From assembly GCA_903919925.1 (NCBI GenBank), contig CAIXKO010000642.1, positions 1 through 34,722 of the forward strand: 34,722 nucleotides of DNA, given 5' to 3'. Source of the DNA: an uncultured Bacteroidota bacterium. GTDB lineage: Bacteria; Bacteroidota; Bacteroidia; Bacteroidales; UBA12481. Every line of letters starts with the position of its first letter. The first letter of the stretch is position 1. Shown piece after piece: positions 31,828 through 34,722 of this stretch. The translations under genes were made by a program, and so were the position numbers. Below the pieces are notes generated by a model. That model ran no database searches. It saw only the letters and a list, made by a program, of their open reading frames with translations, and was not told where the DNA came from.

Positions 31828-32430
31828 TCAGCTGAGCTTTATCGTTTGATCGAGCATCTCAATATTGAATTTAATATTCACATTCAATGCTTTAAATACT
31901 TTTATAATCGTTTCAAACCTTGCATCGGTAAAACTGTTTTCGACTTTTGAAATCTGGGCCTTCTTAACTCCTACAAGTTGTCCGAGTTCTTTTTGTGTCA
32001 GCTTACGTTCTTTACGAGCTTTTTTGATTGCTTTGCCAAGGAGGTCAATCCGCAATTCATAGTTGAATTTCTCAGGTTTTGGCTTCTTAATCCTGGGAGA
32101 TTCATCTTTTGCAGCTTTCTCTTTAGTATTTTTTTTGTCGGTTTTTAAGATAGCTGATTTGGTGACTGATTTAGTGGGCTCTTTGACTTTTTCCTTGCTT
32201 TTTTTGACGGTTTCTTTGACTGTTGGTTCGGAAACTGCTCTGGAAGCGGTTGTTGAAACTATTTTCTTATCTGATGAATTTTCGGAAGGGGCAACAGGTG
32301 GGGTTTCTGGTGCAACAGTTGCCTTTGCAACTGGTTTTGCAGTTGGTTTTAAAACTGTATTCGAAACCGGCGTGGAAGGTGCGGCCGGGGTGCTTTCTGA
32401 TGAATCGGGTTTTAATTCTTCATTTTTCAT
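31828..32430 (-). CDS. XRE-family regulator with long Lys/Ala/Pro/Ser/Thr-rich N-terminal tail
   Basis: The 200-residue protein has two parts. Residues 1-120 are low-complexity and basic (TAKPVAKATVAPETPPVAPS, KKSKEKVKEPTKSVTKS), like bacterial histone-H1-like tails, and are probably disordered and able to bind DNA or polyphosphate non-specifically. Residues 128-195 form an HTH_3 domain (AIKKARKERKLTQKELGQLV, GVKKAQISKVENSFTDARFE). The C-terminal IIKVFKALNVNIKFNIE resembles HigA/RelB-type antitoxins, but no toxin gene is adjacent. It lies upstream of ppk2. Its HTH is paralogous to the next gene, with near-identical runs ARKER and GVKK.QISK.E. Confidence 0.82.
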   Translation of the reverse strand: MKNEELKPDSSESTPAAPSTPVSNTVLKPTAKPVAKATVAPETPPVAPSENSSDKKIVSTTASRAVSEPTVKETVKKSKEKVKEPTKSVTKSAILKTDKKNTKEKAAKDESPRIKKPKPEKFNYELRIDLLGKAIKKARKERKLTQKELGQLVGVKKAQISKVENSFTDARFETIIKVFKALNVNIKFNIEMLDQTIKLS

Positions 32431-32467
32431 TTTGCTATTGTTTTAGATTATTGTGCTCAGCATTTAG

Positions 32468-32475
32468 CAAAAATA
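32468..32475 (-). promoter_or_regulatory. -7 element of the XRE-ppk2 unit
   Basis: The minus strand reads TATTTTTG, an exact TAnnTTTG match, 38 bp before the XRE start codon at 32430. The region is AT-rich, which lowers its weight. Confidence 0.35.
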
Positions 32476-32619
32476 TAAGATTCTTAATCAGGAAATAATT
32501 ATTTTTTGCTGGCCATCGCAAAATCCCGGATGTGAGAAATGCGTTGACTGGTAATCAGGGAATGACCTTGTTTCTAAACAACACCAAAAGTCTTTTGAGG
32601 ATCTTGCGCAGATGAACCT

Positions 32620-32976
32620 TCAAAGCAATTTATCCGGTTCATAAATGATGTTTATTTCTAAGTTCAAAGCCTTTAAAACCTTTATTATTGAATCAAACCT
32701 GGCAGATAAAAACCTCTTTTCGATTTTGGAGATTTGCGATTTTTTGACTCCTGCCAACCACCCAAGTTCTGTTTTGCTCAAATCTCTTTCCTTACGGGCC
32801 TTTGAGATGGTTGTTCCAATCAATTCAAAATTCAAATCATACCCGATCTTATCATGTTCCGGATATTTGCTTATCTGATCATAGGTTTGTCCTGATTTCT
32901 TCGAGGAAAGAGTTCTTTTGCAGTCGCCATTACACTCTCCCTTTTTGCAGCCGCCATTACAAATTGCATTTTTCAT
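32620..32976 (-). CDS. XRE-family regulator with Cys-rich N-terminal motif
   Basis: The 118-residue protein starts MKNAICNGGCKKGECNGDCK, with cysteines at 6, 10, 15 and 19 (C-x3-C-x4-C-x3-C), a likely metal- or redox-sensing site. The rest is an HTH_3 domain (TISKARKERDLSKTELGWLA, GVKKSQISKIEKRFLSARFD) ending LKALNLEINIIYEPDKLL. The HTH aligns along its length with that of the gene at 31828, so the two are paralogs that acquired different tails. No operon partner is seen: the next gene on the strand starts 190 bp away. The Cys motif comes from a duplicated 27-bp DNA unit. Confidence 0.8.
   Translation of the reverse strand: MKNAICNGGCKKGECNGDCKRTLSSKKSGQTYDQISKYPEHDKIGYDLNFELIGTTISKARKERDLSKTELGWLAGVKKSQISKIEKRFLSARFDSIIKVLKALNLEINIIYEPDKLL
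32918..32961. repeat. 27-bp-period duplication encoding the Cys motif
   Basis: TTGCAGTCGCCATTACA (32918-32934) and TTGCAGCCGCCATTACA (32945-32961) differ at one base and start 27 bp apart, exactly nine codons. On the minus strand they encode CNGGC and CNGDC. The motif thus arose by in-frame duplication. Confidence 0.75.
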
Positions 32977-33042
32977 CCCGTATACTTGAGCCTGAAATCT
33001 GAAACAAATTAAGATAGGGAAAGTTTTGGCAGTTCCGCAGTT

Positions 33043-33757
33043 TCATTTAACAAGCTTAAATTTATCAAAGAGGGAAGCCTCCCCGGCATCATTGACTTCA
33101 AAGGTGGTAACGGTAATATCTTTGCCGGTTACACTTTGACGGGCATCCATCGGGACAATTAATTGTTTCTTGACGGATCCGGCAACTAGCTAGCAGACCG
33201 TTGACCAGTGCCTCATGACTCACATAATTCCTTTTACTGTCGTCGGTGATCCCCGCGAGGCTGGAAAGAGCGTTCGCCGTGGTGCAATAATTCAGATCAT
33301 TCACGGAAGCATTCATTGAACTGACACTTTTCAGGGGGTTAAAATTTTTTTCCGGATTGGATTTTTTACCTTTTACAATCTGGACATTGCCCGTTAAAAT
33401 TCCTTCGTTTGTGAACCAGGTGAAAGCCATCCCCGTTGAAGGATCCTCGTTAATATTGACAACAATACTGAATGGAGTTTCCTTTGGCTGAAGATGGTCA
33501 ATTGCATCGGCCAGGAGGTCTGACCCATTAACCACTGAATCAGAACGGACAGCCACTAAAGCCTTTCTTAACAGGCTATAGGAGGGAATGGAATAGTCGG
33601 CTTCTGATTTTCCATTGGCTATTCTTATGAGTGAATCAGGATTACGGAACGATACTGAGGTTCTGGCTTGCGGAGCAACTGCCTGAGCCTGGGCGGATAC
33701 GGAAAATGAACCTGAAAGCACTGCAAACAGGCTCAATATTAACAACGGCTTATTCAT
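33043..33757 (-). pseudogene. Frameshifted remnant of a secreted purple-acid-phosphatase-like protein
   Basis: The track shows 219 codons (33757 to 33098), beginning with a signal peptide (MNKPLLILSLFAVLSGSFSVSAQAQ). The block FSIVVNINEDPSTGMAFTWF to NYVSHEALVNGL resembles the Ig-like N-terminal domain of purple-acid-phosphatase-type metallophosphoesterases. After VNGLLAS the frame turns to nonsense (CRIRQETINCPDGC). The +1 frame instead gives a protein-like ending (AGSVKKQLIVPMDARQSVTG, TTFEVNDAGEASLFDKFKLV) to a TGA at 33043. The switch lies at CTAGCTAG (33186-33193); removing one CTAG restores a single frame. No metal-binding catalytic motifs are present, so the catalytic domain also seems deleted. 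The family is inferred by eye. Confidence 0.6.
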
Positions 33758-33781
33758 TTTGTCTCTTTAATACGTTTGGAA

Positions 33782-33789
33782 CAAAGTTA
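33782..33789 (-). promoter_or_regulatory. -7 element retained by the broken phosphatase-like gene
   Basis: The minus strand reads TAACTTTG (exact TAnnTTTG), 25 bp before the start codon at 33757. The promoter appears intact although the gene is broken, suggesting recent decay. Confidence 0.4.
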
Positions 33790-33826
33790 TTTGAGGGATG
33801 CTTTCACACTGGCATACCGAATTTAA

Positions 33827-33858
33827 AAAAGGCCACCCCCCAAAGAGGGCAGCCTTTT
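33827..33858 (-). terminator. Terminator after the T9SS-secreted protein gene
   Basis: The arms AAAAGGC (33827-33833) and GCCTTTT (33852-33858) pair, with an inner CCC/GGG extension across a CA/CA bulge. On the minus strand the stem is followed by a run of six U. It lies 24 bp past the stop codon at 33882. Confidence 0.65.
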
Positions 33859-33881
33859 AACTATGAAAAGATACATTTACA

Positions 33882-34722
33882 CTATTGTTTATAAACTTTC
33901 TGAATAGCCATTTTGCCATTTTCCAGAGTGGATTGGATGATATAGAGGCCGGGTTCCAGATCGCCAACGGTAATCTGATTGTTGGTGATACGGGTTTCCA
34001 TGACCACCTGCCCCGTCATGTTGATCAACCTGACCGATTTTACGGCAATGTCCCCGCCAAAATGGAGGGTGCTGCTTACCGGGTTTGGAAAGACAACAAT
34101 GGTTTCAGCCATCGGTATAGCACTAATGCCTGTGGCTGACCAGTAGGATCCGCTTAGCATGGAGGATGTGGCCAACGGAAGGAAGTTTGGACCGTCGAGA
34201 TTGAACGGATCGGTTATGCCGAGGTCGCCAACGGCAGCCATCAGCATGTTGTGACGTGCTGCAGCGTTATACCAGGCAGTTTCTTCGTCAACTGTCCACA
34301 GATCATTGGAAGCTGCACCAAAGTTTGTTTTGCATCCAGCCAAAACGATGTTTTCAATTTTGAGTTTGTTGTCCCTGGCATTGGTGATTGAAGGACCTTC
34401 AATATAAAGACCAGTGAGGTATCCGGCAAAGAGTGCGTTGTAAACATTGAGGGCGGTATTCCTCCTGAGGTGCATTGCTCTTTTAAAGTTACTGTTGATC
34501 TGAGTTTCCGGGGTAACCAGCGGACCGAACATGCTGAAATTACTAAAAATCGCACTGGTAAAAGGTTCTGAGGTGGAGCCGGTAGCATCGTTATCCGATT
34601 CAAAACCATTTGACCCCGAACCCGGATCAGCAATAGCCGGGTCACGAAGACTGACGGCATATTGAATCATACCATGGTATCCGTAATCGGTATCGTAATC
34701 ATCATCCCATCCGCGGAAGGTG
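33882..34722 (-). CDS. 3' part of a T9SS-secreted protein with C-terminal sorting domain
   Basis: The track begins at a Met at 34670, but the frame stays open to the window edge (TFRGWDDDYDTDYGYHG precedes it). This is therefore the last 280 residues of a longer protein. The body, with RDPAIADPGSGSNGFESDND, RRNTALNVYNALFAGYLTGL and WTVDEETAWYNAAARHN, looks like a right-handed beta-helix or similar secreted repeat fold of unknown role. The last 75 residues (IVVFPNPVSSTLHF to GLYIIQSTLENGKMAIQKVYKQ) form a type A type IX secretion sorting domain with PNP and the GLY.I motif. The protein is carried across the outer membrane and anchored or released. Confidence 0.85.
   Translation of the reverse strand, partial: TFRGWDDDYDTDYGYHGMIQYAVSLRDPAIADPGSGSNGFESDNDATGSTSEPFTSAIFSNFSMFGPLVTPETQINSNFKRAMHLRRNTALNVYNALFAGYLTGLYIEGPSITNARDNKLKIENIVLAGCKTNFGAASNDLWTVDEETAWYNAAARHNMLMAAVGDLGITDPFNLDGPNFLPLATSSMLSGSYWSATGISAIPMAETIVVFPNPVSSTLHFGGDIAVKSVRLINMTGQVVMETRITNNQITVGDLEPGLYIIQSTLENGKMAIQKVYKQ

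Noticed and set aside
32063-32446. 127-codon plus-strand ORF rich in F, G, A and V resembling a membrane protein
   Set aside because: It is antisense to the Lys/Ala/Pro-rich tail of the XRE gene; the apparent hydrophobicity comes from reverse-complemented Lys and Glu codons.
31828-32976. Toxin-antitoxin modules suggested by the HigA-like HTH proteins
   Set aside because: No toxin-sized gene lies next to either; the neighbours are ppk2 and a decayed secreted protein.

Overview
The window looks like a chromosomal stretch of a Bacteroidota species, probably in or near the Bacteroidales. The evidence is a SusC/SusD pair, a DUF3078 protein, a type IX secretion (T9SS) C-terminal sorting domain, YwqK-type MORN proteins, a GH3-type protein and several TAnnTTTG promoter elements. 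No tRNA, rRNA, CRISPR array, intact insertion sequence or phage gene was seen. All names rest on reading the translations by eye; no search was run.

Layout. Positions 1-4457 hold the start of a His-rich small protein (minus), a LamG-like secreted protein, a membrane protein fused to a THEP1-type NTPase, a patch of decayed coding sequence including an AlbA_2-domain remnant, and a DUF3078 outer-membrane protein. Positions 4552-8854 (minus) are a two-gene unit: a GH13 alpha-glucosidase and a PHP-domain/GT4 glycosyltransferase fusion. Positions 9047-11936 hold a secreted sphingomyelinase-like phosphodiesterase, two small secreted proteins and an orphan OmpR/PhoB-type response regulator.

The centrepiece is 12220-23545 (plus): a small secreted protein of unknown function, SusC, a SusD lipoprotein, a secreted PHP-type phosphodiesterase (Sb-PDE family), PbfA-like (R)-1-hydroxy-2-aminoethylphosphonate ammonia-lyase, a DUF5690 multi-TM transporter-like protein, phosphonoacetaldehyde hydrolase (PhnX) and 2-aminoethylphosphonate transaminase (PhnW). 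I read this as a complete outer-membrane-to-cytoplasm route for aminoethylphosphonates. SusCD would import them, the phosphodiesterase would strip ester groups, DUF5690 would cross the inner membrane, PhnW and PbfA would converge on phosphonoacetaldehyde, and PhnX would release phosphate and acetaldehyde.

Positions 25242-31795 form a phosphate and polyphosphate cluster: CHAD protein, PhoU, phosphofructokinase, SixA, PPK1 and PPK2 (PPK1 and PPK2 converge and share a TTAA stop), with a GH3-family protein between it and the phosphonate genes. Phosphate released upstream could be regulated and stored by these products. Upstream of the sphingomyelinase-like gene, the phosphonate operon, the CHAD gene and phoU there are short AT-rich direct repeats with an 11-bp period, the layout expected of PhoB-family boxes. 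The orphan response regulator beside the operon is the natural candidate to bind them. This is inference.

Positions 31828-34722 hold two paralogous XRE regulators with very different N-terminal tails (Lys/Ala/Pro-rich and Cys-rich), a frameshifted remnant of a purple-acid-phosphatase-like secreted protein, and the 3' end of a T9SS-secreted protein that runs off the window.
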